Below, in pieces: positions 1-7,523 of a stretch of DNA of 36,657 nt. Location: assembly GCA_024275015.1 (NCBI GenBank), contig JAJRZW010000011.1, positions 1 through 36,657 on the forward strand, in the 5' to 3' direction. The stretch comes from Deltaproteobacteria bacterium (GTDB taxonomy: Bacteria; Desulfobacterota; Desulfobulbia; Desulfobulbales; JAJRZW01). Position numbers and translations under genes: made by a program. The first letter of the stretch is position 1. Each line of letters begins with the position of its first letter. The notes beneath the pieces were generated by a model, which was not told the DNA's origin, did no database searches, and saw only the letters and a list, made by a program, of their open reading frames with translations.

Positions 1-81
1 ATTCTCTCTTTCTACATGGGCAAGAATACTCCGCGTCGCCGGGAGTATATCATGAACAATCTGGTGGTTGAGGTCGAGTAA
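1..81 (+). CDS. parE: DNA topoisomerase IV (or gyrase) subunit B, C-terminal end (partial)
   Basis: The first 78 bases encode 26 residues ending in MGKNTPRRREYIMNNLVVEV-E, followed by TAA at 79-81. The pattern of a Met-Gly followed by a basic stretch and a final acidic tail is typical of the extreme C-terminus of GyrB/ParE subunits (TOPRIM ATPase subunit of type IIA topoisomerases). The stop codon shares one base with the ATG of the next gene, which is a subunit A homologue. That context is the main support for the call. The N-terminal ATPase and TOPRIM domains lie outside the window, so gyrase versus topoisomerase IV cannot be separated here. Confidence 0.75.
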   Translation: MLSFYMGKNTPRRREYIMNNLVVEVE

Positions 82-2072
82 TGGACGGTGTTACTGAATA
101 CGGTGAACTCCATCGTCTCTTTGACGAGAATTTTCTCGATTATACCTCATACGTCATTCGCGAACGGGCTATCCCCGACCTTGCCGACGGCCTGAAACCG
201 GTGCAACGCCGCATTCTCCAGACCCTGTTCAACATGGATGACGGCCGTTTTCACAAGGTCGCCAACGTGGTCGGCGACTACATGAAGCTCCATCCCCACG
301 GTGACGCATCAATCTTCGCCGCCCTGATTAACCTGGCCAATAAAGAATACCTTATTGAACGCCAGGGGAATTACGGCAATATCTTCACCGGCGATCAGGC
401 CTCGGCACCCAGGTATATCGAGTGTCGCCTGACCCCCTTGGCCCTGGCGATGATGTTCAACCCCGATCTCACTGAGTTCGTTGACTCCTACGACGGCCGG
501 ATGCGGGAGCCGGTACGGCTGCCGGCAAAACTGCCCATGCTCCTTCTTCTTGGCGCCGAGGGGATTGCCGTCGGCATGGCCACCAAGATCATGCCCCATA
601 ATTTTCAGGAATTGCTGGCGGCGGAAAAGGCGATTTTACAGGGTGAAGATTTTGTTCTTTTCCCCGATTTTCCCAAGGGCGGCATCCTCGACGTCAGCAA
701 TTATAATAACGGCAACGGCCGCCTCCGCTGTCGGGCCCGGATCGAGGCGGTTGATGACAAGACCCTGGTAATCCGCGAGATCCCTCATCCATGTACCACC
801 GAAAGTCTGATCGACAGCGTGGAAAAGGCGGTGCGGGCCGGGCGGGTGAAGATCCAGTCGATCAACGACTATACCGCCGAGGAGGTGGAGATAGAGATAA
901 AACTCGCCCGCGGGGTCTACGCCGACGATACCATTGACGCCCTTTACGCCTTTACCGACTGCGAGGTGTCGATCAATCCCAATCTCACCGTTATTCACGA
1001 TAATAACCCGGTGGTGATGGGGGTTGACGAGGTCCTTAAGGAAAACGTCCGCAGCCTGGTGGCCAACCTTGAAAAGGAACTCAGGATCGAGCTTGACCGC
1101 CTGCGGACAAAACTGCACGCGAGTCTCCTTGAGCAGATATTTATCGAAGAGCGGATATACAAGGAGATAGAAGAGTGCAAGAGCTTAAAGGCGGTACGAT
1201 CGGCGGTGACCGGCGGCCTTGAACCCTTCAGCGACCGTCTTGAGCAGGAGGTCAGCGCCGATGACGTCGAACGTCTGCTTGAGATCCGGATCAAGCGCAT
1301 TTCCCGTTACGATATCAACCAGAAGAAAAAGGAACTGGCCGAGATCCGCGAGAAGATAACCGCGGTAAAAAATGATCTCAAAGACATGGTCGCCTACAGC
1401 ATCAGGTATATCGACCGGATGCTTGAAAAATACGGCGCCACCTATCCCCGGCGCACTGAACTGGCCGATTTTGACGCGGTGGTGGCCCGCAGGGTAGCAC
1501 TTTCCAACCTCTGTATTGCCTACGACCCCGAAACCGGGTTCCTTGGTTCCCAGGTCAAGGGGGACAGTGCCACCGAATTTGCCGCCTCCGAGTATGACCG
1601 GGTGATGATTATCTATAAAAACGGCACGTATAAGGTAATAAACGTTCCGGAAAAGGTATATATCGGTAAGGACGTCTATTGGTTCGGCAAGGTGGGGAAG
1701 GACCTGGTATTCAACCTTGTCTACCGCAACGGCCGGCAGGGGCTTTCGTATATCAAGCGTTTTCGGATGCCCAAGTTCATCATTGATCGGGATTACCGTC
1801 TCTTTGACGAGCATCCCCGTTCCTTTATTCAGTACCTCTCCCTCGGTGCCGATCGGCTCCGGATTCAGCTTGCACCTTCGGCCCGGGCAAAGAGCAATAT
1901 CGTTGAAATAGACATGAACGATGTCCTGCTTAAGGGGGCTGCGGCCCTGGGTAAGAGGGTGTCGCCGCGGGTGGTGAGAAGAGTGCGACATACCACCGGG
2001 GCCGGGGCGGATGTGGAAAAAAAAGAGACTCCACCAACGCTTTTCGCAAATAAAGAAGACAGGTCAGGGTAA
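81..2072 (+). CDS. parC: DNA topoisomerase IV subunit A (ParC/GyrA family), short form
   Basis: The breakage-reunion subunit of a type IIA topoisomerase. The N-terminal domain contains the DGLKPVQRRIL signature (about residues 36-46), the HPHGDAS block (71-77) and the catalytic Tyr112 in SAPRYIECRLTPLA. A long helical region follows at about 330-460 (ERIYKEIEE, KKKELAEIREKI), as expected for the coiled-coil arms. The protein is 663 residues, shorter than E. coli ParC (752) or GyrA (875). Only about 180 residues follow the coiled coil, so the beta-pinwheel C-terminal domain is reduced. This argues for a decatenase-type ParC rather than a supercoiling gyrase (inference). It is translationally coupled to the upstream subunit B gene (1-base overlap) and overlaps the next gene by one base. 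Confidence 0.88.
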   Translation: MDGVTEYGELHRLFDENFLDYTSYVIRERAIPDLADGLKPVQRRILQTLFNMDDGRFHKVANVVGDYMKLHPHGDASIFAALINLANKEYLIERQGNYGNIFTGDQASAPRYIECRLTPLALAMMFNPDLTEFVDSYDGRMREPVRLPAKLPMLLLLGAEGIAVGMATKIMPHNFQELLAAEKAILQGEDFVLFPDFPKGGILDVSNYNNGNGRLRCRARIEAVDDKTLVIREIPHPCTTESLIDSVEKAVRAGRVKIQSINDYTAEEVEIEIKLARGVYADDTIDALYAFTDCEVSINPNLTVIHDNNPVVMGVDEVLKENVRSLVANLEKELRIELDRLRTKLHASLLEQIFIEERIYKEIEECKSLKAVRSAVTGGLEPFSDRLEQEVSADDVERLLEIRIKRISRYDINQKKKELAEIREKITAVKNDLKDMVAYSIRYIDRMLEKYGATYPRRTELADFDAVVARRVALSNLCIAYDPETGFLGSQVKGDSATEFAASEYDRVMIIYKNGTYKVINVPEKVYIGKDVYWFGKVGKDLVFNLVYRNGRQGLSYIKRFRMPKFIIDRDYRLFDEHPRSFIQYLSLGADRLRIQLAPSARAKSNIVEIDMNDVLLKGAAALGKRVSPRVVRRVRHTTGAGADVEKKETPPTLFANKEDRSG

Positions 2073-3067
2073 TGCCTGTTGGTGAACAACGGATGAAAAA
2101 ATTACGGGTAGGGGTTATCGGTGTCGGCTACCTCGGCAAATTCCACGCCCGGAAATACGCCGCCATGGATGAGGTCGAGCTGGTCGGGGTCGCGGACGTG
2201 AATATTGAAGCGGCCGAGGCGGTGGCGGCGATGAATCATACCCGCGCCTTTGCTGGTTACCACCAGCTTCTGCCCCTGGTTGACGCGGTCAGTATCGTCG
2301 TCCCTACCTGTTTTCATCACCAGGTGGGGATGGAATGCCTCAATGCCGGGATCAACCTGATGATGGAAAAGCCGGTCACCACCACCGTGGCCGAGGCCGA
2401 CGAACTCATAGCCCTGGCGGACGAGAAGGGCCTTACCCTCCAGGTAGGTCACCTTGAACGCTATAATCCGGCGGTGATGGCCATGGCCGAATACATTACC
2501 ACCCCAATTTTTCTTGAATCGCACCGGATTCACGTCTTCAAGCCCCGGGGTCTTGATGTTGACGTGGTCCTTGACCTGATGATCCACGATATCGACATTG
2601 TCATGAGTCTGGTTGACTCCCCTCTGGCTGATTTCCACGCCGTGGGGCTGCCGGTGGTCACCGAGACCACTGATATCGCCAATGTCCGGCTGATGTTTGA
2701 AAACGGTGCCACCGCAAACGTCACCGTCAGCCGTATTTCCCAGGACAATACCCGCCGGTTGCGGGTGTTCCAGCCAAATTCCTTTATCGCGGTTGATTAC
2801 GGCAAGAAGGAGCTTACCTATATCCGCCAGCTCGAAGGCTTTGACGCCGAAGGTCAACCAAGGCGTGAGGTAACACAGAGCTGTTATATGGAGAAGGATG
2901 CCCTGGAAATGGAACTGCGCGATTTTGTCGCCAATGTCGTCCACCACCGGCGGCCGATGGTCAGCGGTAACGAAGGCCGTGAGGCCCTTGACCTTGCCGG
3001 ACGGATCATCGGCCGGATCAAGGAAAACCTTGCCGTAAACCGTGACCTTGTGCGGGGCAGGGGCTAA
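2072..3067 (+). CDS. Gfo/Idh/MocA family NAD(P)-dependent oxidoreductase, probably lipid A or sugar related
   Basis: A 331-residue oxidoreductase with an N-terminal Rossmann motif GVIGVGYLG (residues 14-22) and the family signature EKP (99-101), whose Lys is the usual catalytic residue. The C-terminal half has the alpha/beta fold sequence typical of the family (VLDLMIHDIDIVMSL). The start at 2072 overlaps the parC stop. An internal ATG at 2093 gives a start (MKKLRVGVIG) closer to the usual family N-terminus and is equally possible. lpxB follows after 3 bases. Oxidoreductases of this family next to lpx genes include GnnA, which oxidises UDP-GlcNAc at C3 for amide-linked lipid A. No GnnB-type aminotransferase is adjacent, so the substrate is inferred only. 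Confidence 0.8.
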   Translation: MPVGEQRMKKLRVGVIGVGYLGKFHARKYAAMDEVELVGVADVNIEAAEAVAAMNHTRAFAGYHQLLPLVDAVSIVVPTCFHHQVGMECLNAGINLMMEKPVTTTVAEADELIALADEKGLTLQVGHLERYNPAVMAMAEYITTPIFLESHRIHVFKPRGLDVDVVLDLMIHDIDIVMSLVDSPLADFHAVGLPVVTETTDIANVRLMFENGATANVTVSRISQDNTRRLRVFQPNSFIAVDYGKKELTYIRQLEGFDAEGQPRREVTQSCYMEKDALEMELRDFVANVVHHRRPMVSGNEGREALDLAGRIIGRIKENLAVNRDLVRGRG

Positions 3068-3070
3068 ACC

Positions 3071-4255
3071 TTGGCGACCGGGATCATGGTGGTGGCGGGG
3101 GAGCCGTCCGGCGATATGCATGGTGCCAATCTTGTCCGTTCCCTTAAAAGAATTGTCCCCGATCTTGATATCTGCGGCATGGGCGGATCGGCGATGCGGG
3201 AGGCCGGGGTTGATATACTGGTTGACAACTCCCGGGTGTCGGTGGTGGGGCTGGTTGAAATCCTGACCCATTTCGCCGATATCCGCGCCGCCCATGCCAT
3301 CCTGGTTGAAAGGCTTAAGACCAGACCCCCGATCCTGTTGGTCCTGATCGATTTTCCCGAGTTCAACTTTCTCCTGGCGGCAAAGGCGAAAAAACTTGCC
3401 ATCCCGATATTTTATTATGTCAGCCCCCAGGTATGGGCCTGGCGCCGGGGCCGGGTGAAAAAAATCCGCCGCCTGGTCGACCGGATGGCGGTGATCCTGC
3501 CCTTTGAAAAAGATTTTTATCAAAAACACGGTGTGGATGTCGATTTTGTCGGTCACCCCCTGGTGGATGAGCTTGCCGGGACTGTTTTAATCCCGAGAGA
3601 CGAGTTTATTGCCGCCCATGACCTTGATCCGGCAACGAGAAATATCGGCATTCTCCCCGGCAGTCGTCGTCGTGAGGTAGGGGAGATGCTGCCCCATTTC
3701 GTCGCGGCCTGCCGACAATTACAGGAGAAAACCGCGATCGCGGTAAACATTATTCTGCCCCTTGCCCCGGGGATTGATCGTCAATGGGTCAGAGGCATCA
3801 TCCCGGACGGAATCAGAGTGCTTATCGTTCCCCCGGAAGAACGTTACAGCTCCATGGCCGCCTGTGACGCGGTAATCGCCGCCTCCGGCCCCGTTACCCT
3901 TGAGCTCGCCCTGCTTGGGACCCCGGCGATTGTCGCTTACCGGGTCGCGCCTCTGACTTACCTTGTGGGGATGCTGCTTATAAAGACCGAGTTTTTTTCC
4001 CTGGTTAATCTGATCGCCGGGGAAAAGGTGGTGGAGGAGTTACTGCAGCAGGAGGTCAACGCTGATAATCTTGTCGCCCACCTTGAGCGTATCCTCAGCC
4101 CGGAGGAAAACAAGAAAATGCGTCGCCGGATGGCGGAAGTGGCCCGGATTCTCGGAGGCCCCGGGGCCTCAGACCGGGCCGCGGCCGCGGCGCTTGCAAC
4201 CATCAGAGGCCGCGATCAAGGGGATTCCGCCAGGACAGCCTTGATGAATTTGTAA
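3071..4255 (+). CDS. lpxB: Lipid-A-disaccharide synthase
   Basis: LpxB condenses UDP-2,3-diacylglucosamine with lipid X to give the tetra-acylated disaccharide of lipid A, at the inner face of the cytoplasmic membrane. The 394-residue protein has the family landmarks: VVAGEPSGDMHGANL near the N-terminus (about 7-21), the PQVWAWRRGR motif around 118-127, a GHPLVDE block and the ILPGSRRREV stretch of GT-B-fold glycosyltransferases. Length is normal for the family (about 380-390). The best start is the TTG at 3071, three bases after the preceding stop, implying translational coupling. Presence of lpxB indicates a Gram-negative, LPS-bearing cell. Other lpx genes are not in the window. Confidence 0.92.
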   Translation: MATGIMVVAGEPSGDMHGANLVRSLKRIVPDLDICGMGGSAMREAGVDILVDNSRVSVVGLVEILTHFADIRAAHAILVERLKTRPPILLVLIDFPEFNFLLAAKAKKLAIPIFYYVSPQVWAWRRGRVKKIRRLVDRMAVILPFEKDFYQKHGVDVDFVGHPLVDELAGTVLIPRDEFIAAHDLDPATRNIGILPGSRRREVGEMLPHFVAACRQLQEKTAIAVNIILPLAPGIDRQWVRGIIPDGIRVLIVPPEERYSSMAACDAVIAASGPVTLELALLGTPAIVAYRVAPLTYLVGMLLIKTEFFSLVNLIAGEKVVEELLQQEVNADNLVAHLERILSPEENKKMRRRMAEVARILGGPGASDRAAAAALATIRGRDQGDSARTALMNL

Positions 4256-4272
4256 TTCACGGGATGATAGTC

Positions 4273-4460
4273 TCGTAACAAGTCTCCGCGGAGGCGTCTT
4301 CGGCGATTTTCGGAAAAAGTGCCGGTCGGCGGGATGGGTTAACAGTCTGTTAAGAAATCCCCGCATGTTTGAGGACATAGCCCGAGTTCGGGATTTCAGC
4401 AGCCCGCCGTCCGCTGCCCGGAAAGCGTCGTTTTTTCCCCGGAGCGGGGACTTGTTACGA
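4273..4460. repeat. MITE-like segment bounded by 17-bp inverted repeats
   Basis: TCGTAACAAGTCTCCGC at 4273-4289 is matched by the inverted GCGGGGACTTGTTACGA at 4444-4460, with 16 of 17 positions complementary and the outer 12 perfect. The bounded segment is 188 bp, AT- and GC-mixed, and codes for nothing recognisable. The structure is compatible with a small non-autonomous transposable element or with a long-range operator/hairpin. No flanking target duplication is obvious and there is no second copy in this window, so the mobile interpretation is tentative. Confidence 0.4.
4339..4353. repeat. Solo terminal palindrome of the interspersed element family
   Basis: TTAACAGTCTGTTAA is a 15-bp palindrome with a one-base centre. 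It matches the terminal sequence seen at the ends of the approximately 155-bp elements at 9216, 13391 and 31917 (TTAACAG(A/T)C(T/C)GTT). It may be a relic left after loss of the rest of an element. Confidence 0.45.
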
Positions 4461-4499
4461 CTTCATCAAGGTTCACTTCGTTTAATGGAGGTTGTATCC

Positions 4500-5078
4500 A
4501 TGAAATCAATTGTATCTCCGTTTCTTGTCTGCCGGTTGAAAAAGCCGTCCATGCGCCGCGACCGCCCCGTTTTTCAAGGGATTGTTATGATTGCTTTTTT
4601 TATGGCGACCATTATGCTGTTTGGTTGTGGGCCGGAAAAACCCCGGCGGCTGGAGATCGGCGGCCGGACCGCCACGTTTTCCGCCGCTGCCATTGACGGC
4701 GGCAAGGTCGCGCTGACCCTGACCCCGGGGGTGCCGGTGGTACTGCGTTTCTTTCAGCCCGACTGCCCCTGGTGCCGGGCCGACACAAAGGTTTTTAATG
4801 ATTATTACCGTCGCCACGGCGTCAATGGTGGCCTTAAGGTCATATACATAGCCGAATGGCAGAAGAAGGCGGAAGTGGAAGGGTTTGCCCGTAAGCTGAA
4901 GATCACCTTTCCGGTTATCTTTGATCCCGACGGCAGAATTGCGGCCCTTTTTCAGGTAAAGGTGTTGCCCCAGACTATTGTCATCTCCCCGGACGGGAAA
5001 GTAATCGCCGCCATGGTCGGCGGGGTGGCGGCCGAGCAGCTTGATGAGGTGGTAAAGCCCTTGCTCCTGAACCGGTGA
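4500..5078 (+). CDS. Thioredoxin-like (TlpA/ResA-type) lipoprotein with a repeat-derived N-terminus
   Basis: The start at 4500 is set by GGAGGT seven bases upstream and gives 192 residues. A hydrophobic segment (about 28-41) ends in a lipobox L40-F-G-C43, predicting lipid attachment at Cys43 and export. The remainder is a thioredoxin-fold domain of the AhpC/TSA/redoxin type with a CPWC active site (Cys89, Cys92) and the cis-Pro region VKVLPQT. It probably acts in extracytoplasmic thiol-disulfide exchange; partner unknown. Residues 12-28 (RLKKPSMRRDRPVFQ region) are encoded by a piece of the interspersed palindromic element and supply most of the positive charge of the signal-peptide n-region. 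Alternative starts at 4551 and 4587 are in frame but have weaker ribosome-binding sites. The downstream NosL gene makes a role in metal or cytochrome-type cofactor handling plausible but unproven. Confidence 0.78.
   Translation: MKSIVSPFLVCRLKKPSMRRDRPVFQGIVMIAFFMATIMLFGCGPEKPRRLEIGGRTATFSAAAIDGGKVALTLTPGVPVVLRFFQPDCPWCRADTKVFNDYYRRHGVNGGLKVIYIAEWQKKAEVEGFARKLKITFPVIFDPDGRIAALFQVKVLPQTIVISPDGKVIAAMVGGVAAEQLDEVVKPLLLNR
4535..4577 (-). repeat. Truncated palindromic element inside the lipoprotein coding sequence (copy E)
   Basis: The segment begins with GTTGAAAAAGCC and ends with CCGTTTTTCAA-type sequence. Its right part (4547-4580) is nearly identical to 13507-13540 of copy B: both read GTCCATGC(G/A)CCGCGACC. 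It keeps the reading frame and encodes LKKPSMRRDRPVFQ. The central hairpins II and III of full copies are missing, so this is an internally deleted derivative or a minimal form. Confidence 0.75.
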
Positions 5079-5080
5079 CG

Positions 5081-5122
5081 GTGCGGTAAAGGCCGGGCAA
5101 CAACTGCGACAATTTACCGCAC
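5081..5122. terminator. 10-bp inverted repeat after the lipoprotein gene
   Basis: GTGCGGTAAA at 5081-5090 is exactly complementary to TTTACCGCAC at 5113-5122, separated by 22 bases. It begins two bases after the stop codon at 5076-5078. The long loop and lack of a clear T-tract make it a weak terminator candidate; an operator or mRNA-stabilising hairpin is equally possible. Confidence 0.4.
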
Positions 5123-5349
5123 CTGAAGTGCTTGAATCTGGTGCCTTTATATTGTCCCACAATGTTAAGATAAATCTGACTCTGGCCGGTTACAATTTAT
5201 GGCGTCGAAATTGATACTTGTTGGCCTCGCAATAAATTGTGGGCCAACGGCAATTGCGCTTGTAACTTGTTGAAATTATGTGGATCCGTTTCCGTTTGAT
5301 ATGCTTGCAAGTCTCACGGTCAGTAAAAAAATCTGGAGGTCATGAAGCA
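5123..5349. other. AT-richer intergenic region upstream of the NosL island
   Basis: No gene is supported here. The stretch carries several small symmetries: ATTGT-CCC-ACAAT (5151-5163), ACAATTTAT (5192-5200) against ATAAATTGT (5232-5240), and GTTGGCC (5220-5226) against GGCCAAC (5242-5248). The last stem sequence is the same as hairpin III of the interspersed elements. The cluster probably includes the promoter and regulatory region of the NosL-ABC operon, but no confident -35/-10 pair could be assigned. Confidence 0.4.
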
Positions 5350-5844
5350 ATGTTCGTTCGTCTCGTACTTATCGCCATTATCTCCCTCATCCCTTTAACC
5401 GCGCGCGCCGGGCAACCTTACGATAAGATTCCGTCCCGGGCCCGCTGTTCGGTCTGCGGCATGTTTGTCGCCAAATATCCGATATGGGTGGCGGAGATCA
5501 AGACCGCGGGTAAAACCAGATATTTTGACGGCGCCAAGGACATGCTGGCCTTCCATTTCAATCCCACCGCCTTTAACGGCGGTGAGGCCGATAAAGACGG
5601 CGAGGTATGGGTAAAGGACTATTATTCCCTTAAATGGATCGACGGCCGCAAGGCCTTCTACGTCACCGGCAGCGACATCATGGGTCCCATGGGCCATGAG
5701 TTCATCCCCTTTGACGGCAGAGTCGCGGCCGAGACCTTCCGCGATGACCATAAGGGCAAGATGGTCCTCGCCTTTACCGACATTACCCCGGAAATGGTCG
5801 AGGCCATGCGTCACGGGATGAAGATGAAAATGAAGATGAGATAA
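5350..5844 (+). CDS. nosL: NosL-family secreted metal-binding protein
   Basis: The ATG at 5350 is preceded by GGAGGT at 5335-5340 (9-base spacing), giving 164 residues. Residues 1-20 form a signal peptide (hydrophobic LVLIAIISLIPL, cleavage after ARA). The mature part starts with the NosL hallmark CSVCGM (Cys33, Cys36, Met38), the motif associated with Cu(I) binding, followed by YFDGAKDML and DYYSLKWIDGRKAFYV. The C-terminus is Met- and Lys-rich (MKMKMKMR), which could also bind copper (inference). There is no lipobox, unlike canonical NosL. No nosZ, nosD or nosR is nearby. The following four genes encode an ABC transporter module, so this likely works with that transporter rather than in nitrous oxide reduction. 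Confidence 0.85.
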   Translation: MFVRLVLIAIISLIPLTARAGQPYDKIPSRARCSVCGMFVAKYPIWVAEIKTAGKTRYFDGAKDMLAFHFNPTAFNGGEADKDGEVWVKDYYSLKWIDGRKAFYVTGSDIMGPMGHEFIPFDGRVAAETFRDDHKGKMVLAFTDITPEMVEAMRHGMKMKMKMR

Positions 5845-5845
5845 G

Positions 5846-6157
5846 ATGCATCTCGCCGGGGGAACAAGGCGGCCGTCGCTGCGCTATTTCGCCCTGATAA
5901 CGGCCATATTCTCCGCAGTGGTCGTCCTTTATATCTCCCAGACGCGAATGATGACCGCGGCCCGGGGACGTGAAGCGGGGATGCGGGAACTGGTGAGGAT
6001 TCTGCAACTTACCGATCTCTGTATCAGTACAGAGGCCCGTTATACCCGTAATCCGGCGGTTACCGAACTGACCGTAGCCTTTCAGGACCACCCCGATAGC
6101 CTCGAACACTTCCCCAGCGGTTCTTTCTGGACCCCGCCGATCATGGAGAAGAAGTGA
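5846..6157 (+). CDS. Small single-pass membrane protein of the NosL-ABC island
   Basis: A 103-residue protein beginning one base after the nosL stop, with its last codon overlapping the GTG start of the permease gene. Residues about 14-31 (YFALITAIFSAVVVLYIS) form one membrane anchor preceded by basic residues, placing the rest outside the cytoplasm. The soluble part carries the stretch DLCISTEARYTRNPAV with one Cys. I recognise no named domain. Translational coupling on both sides indicates that it is a genuine part of the transporter module; function unknown. Confidence 0.75.
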   Translation: MHLAGGTRRPSLRYFALITAIFSAVVVLYISQTRMMTAARGREAGMRELVRILQLTDLCISTEARYTRNPAVTELTVAFQDHPDSLEHFPSGSFWTPPIMEKK

Positions 6158-7332
6158 AGTTTACCGGCATTGAAAGACAACTTAACATCCTTGACTACGC
6201 CCTCCATTCCCTGGCCCGCAGACCCGGGCGCCATCTGTCGATCACCTTTATCTTCGCCCTGGTGATTTTTCTCGTCGCCTCGTTCCAGATGGTAACCGCT
6301 TCACTTAAACACAGCGCCGACGTGTTACTTAAAACCGCGCCCGAGATTACGGTGCAGAAAATGGTGGCCGGCCGACAGGTAATGATGCGCGTCGGAGATA
6401 TGGCAAGAGTAGGTAAGGTCTTCGGGATTAAAGAGATCTATCCGCGGGTATGGGGTTATCACTTTGCCGCCCGCAACGGGGCCAATTATACCATAATCGG
6501 CCTTGATCCCGCCCGGCAGCGGCAATTGCCTCCCTACCTTGACGGAGTGAAGATGCCGCTGGCGCCGGGGGAGGCGATAGTGGGGCTACCGCTGGCAAAA
6601 CTCCTTGATTTAGGCGGCCGCAGGGTCTTTTCCCTTGCCCGTGGTGACCTTTCCCTCAAGAGTTTTCGCCTTGCCGGCACCTTTCCGGCCGCAAGCGATA
6701 TCCTCACCGGCGATCTCCTGGTGACCAATATCGCCGATGCCCGTGACCTTCTGGGGATGAAGGCGGACGAGATTACCGATATCTGCGTCTCGGTCGCCAA
6801 TCCGGCCGAGGTCAGAACCATTGCCGGGAAAATCTCCCGGGTTATGCCCGGTACCCGGGTCCTGACCCGGGATCAGATCCGCAAGACTTACCAGGCGGTA
6901 TTTTCCTGGCGCAGCGGTTTCGGATCAATATGTCTTCTTACCGCCCTTGCCGCCTTTTTTATCCTGGCCTGGGACCGGGCCTCAGGCCTTTCCGCCGGAG
7001 AAAGAAGGGAAACCGCGATCCTCAAGGTTCTCGGCTGGCAGACCACCGACATAATCACCCTGCGGTTCTGGGAAGGCGGGGCGGTGGCGACCATGGCCTT
7101 TCTTCTCGGGGTAATGGCGGCCTGGCTCCATGTCACCATCGGCGCGGCCGCGCTTTTCCGTCCGGTTCTCATGGGCTGGTCGGTGCTCAGGCCCAACCTT
7201 GAACTGGTCCCGGTAACCAGGGTCAGCGATTTTATTATCGTTTTTACCTTCACCGTCCTCCCATATCTTGCGGCCACGGTGATTCCTGCCTGGCACAGCG
7301 CCACCGTGCCCCCGGACGCGGCAGTGAGATGA
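6154..7332 (+). CDS. ABC transporter permease, FtsX/MacB type
   Basis: A 392-residue permease starting with GTG inside the stop region of the preceding gene. One membrane helix lies at about 28-48 (LSITFIFALVIFLVASFQMV), followed by a roughly 200-residue extracytoplasmic domain (MacB periplasmic core-like). Three helices sit near the C-terminus (about 255-275, 305-330, 350-375) with the FtsX-type sequence ETAILKVLGWQTTDI between the first two. This is the 1+3 topology of LolC/MacB/FtsX permeases, which usually act on lipoproteins, peptides or envelope targets rather than small solutes. It pairs with the ATPase at 7524. Cargo is unknown; the NosL neighbour suggests a metal-related role (inference). 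Confidence 0.85.
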   Translation: MKFTGIERQLNILDYALHSLARRPGRHLSITFIFALVIFLVASFQMVTASLKHSADVLLKTAPEITVQKMVAGRQVMMRVGDMARVGKVFGIKEIYPRVWGYHFAARNGANYTIIGLDPARQRQLPPYLDGVKMPLAPGEAIVGLPLAKLLDLGGRRVFSLARGDLSLKSFRLAGTFPAASDILTGDLLVTNIADARDLLGMKADEITDICVSVANPAEVRTIAGKISRVMPGTRVLTRDQIRKTYQAVFSWRSGFGSICLLTALAAFFILAWDRASGLSAGERRETAILKVLGWQTTDIITLRFWEGGAVATMAFLLGVMAAWLHVTIGAAALFRPVLMGWSVLRPNLELVPVTRVSDFIIVFTFTVLPYLAATVIPAWHSATVPPDAAVR

Positions 7333-7523
7333 ACAAAATCCATCGCCAAAATGACAGGCAAGAGAAAAAACTCTATGGTTTCAAATAATTGTATAACCGC
7401 GAGTAAAACTTTTGTGTCACCAGCATGGCCATTTCGGTCCAGGTGCGACCGCATCTGCGACGCCGACAACTCATTGATATACTGATTGTTACGAGTGGAT
7501 CATGGATGACGAGGATGCTTTAA
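7333..7523. other. Intergenic gap inside the ABC island
   Basis: 191 bp between permease and ATPase genes with no supported gene. AT-rich stretches such as AATAATTGTATAACC could belong to an internal promoter, but no element is convincing. The gap is unusual because the other genes of the island overlap or almost touch. Confidence 0.4.

Larger units (their letters stand above)
4256..4499. other. Intergenic region between lpxB and the thioredoxin-like lipoprotein
   Basis: This 244-bp stretch holds no convincing gene. An open frame runs from 4365 into the next gene, but it lacks a Shine-Dalgarno sequence and is low-complexity in sense. The stretch contains a pair of long terminal inverted repeats (4273-4289 and 4444-4460) and a short palindrome related to the interspersed element family (4339-4353); both are listed separately. 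The strong Shine-Dalgarno GGAGGT immediately before 4500 belongs to the downstream gene. Confidence 0.6.

Noticed and set aside
2102..3556. Long antisense open frame (484 codons) opposite the oxidoreductase and lpxB
   Set aside because: It is the mirror of two clear genes in GC-rich DNA; its translation is rich in His, Gly, Pro and Asp with no family motif.
4365..4499. 45-codon upstream extension of the thioredoxin-like lipoprotein
   Set aside because: No ribosome-binding site at 4365 and the extension would place the signal anchor deep in the protein; GGAGGT before 4500 decides the start.
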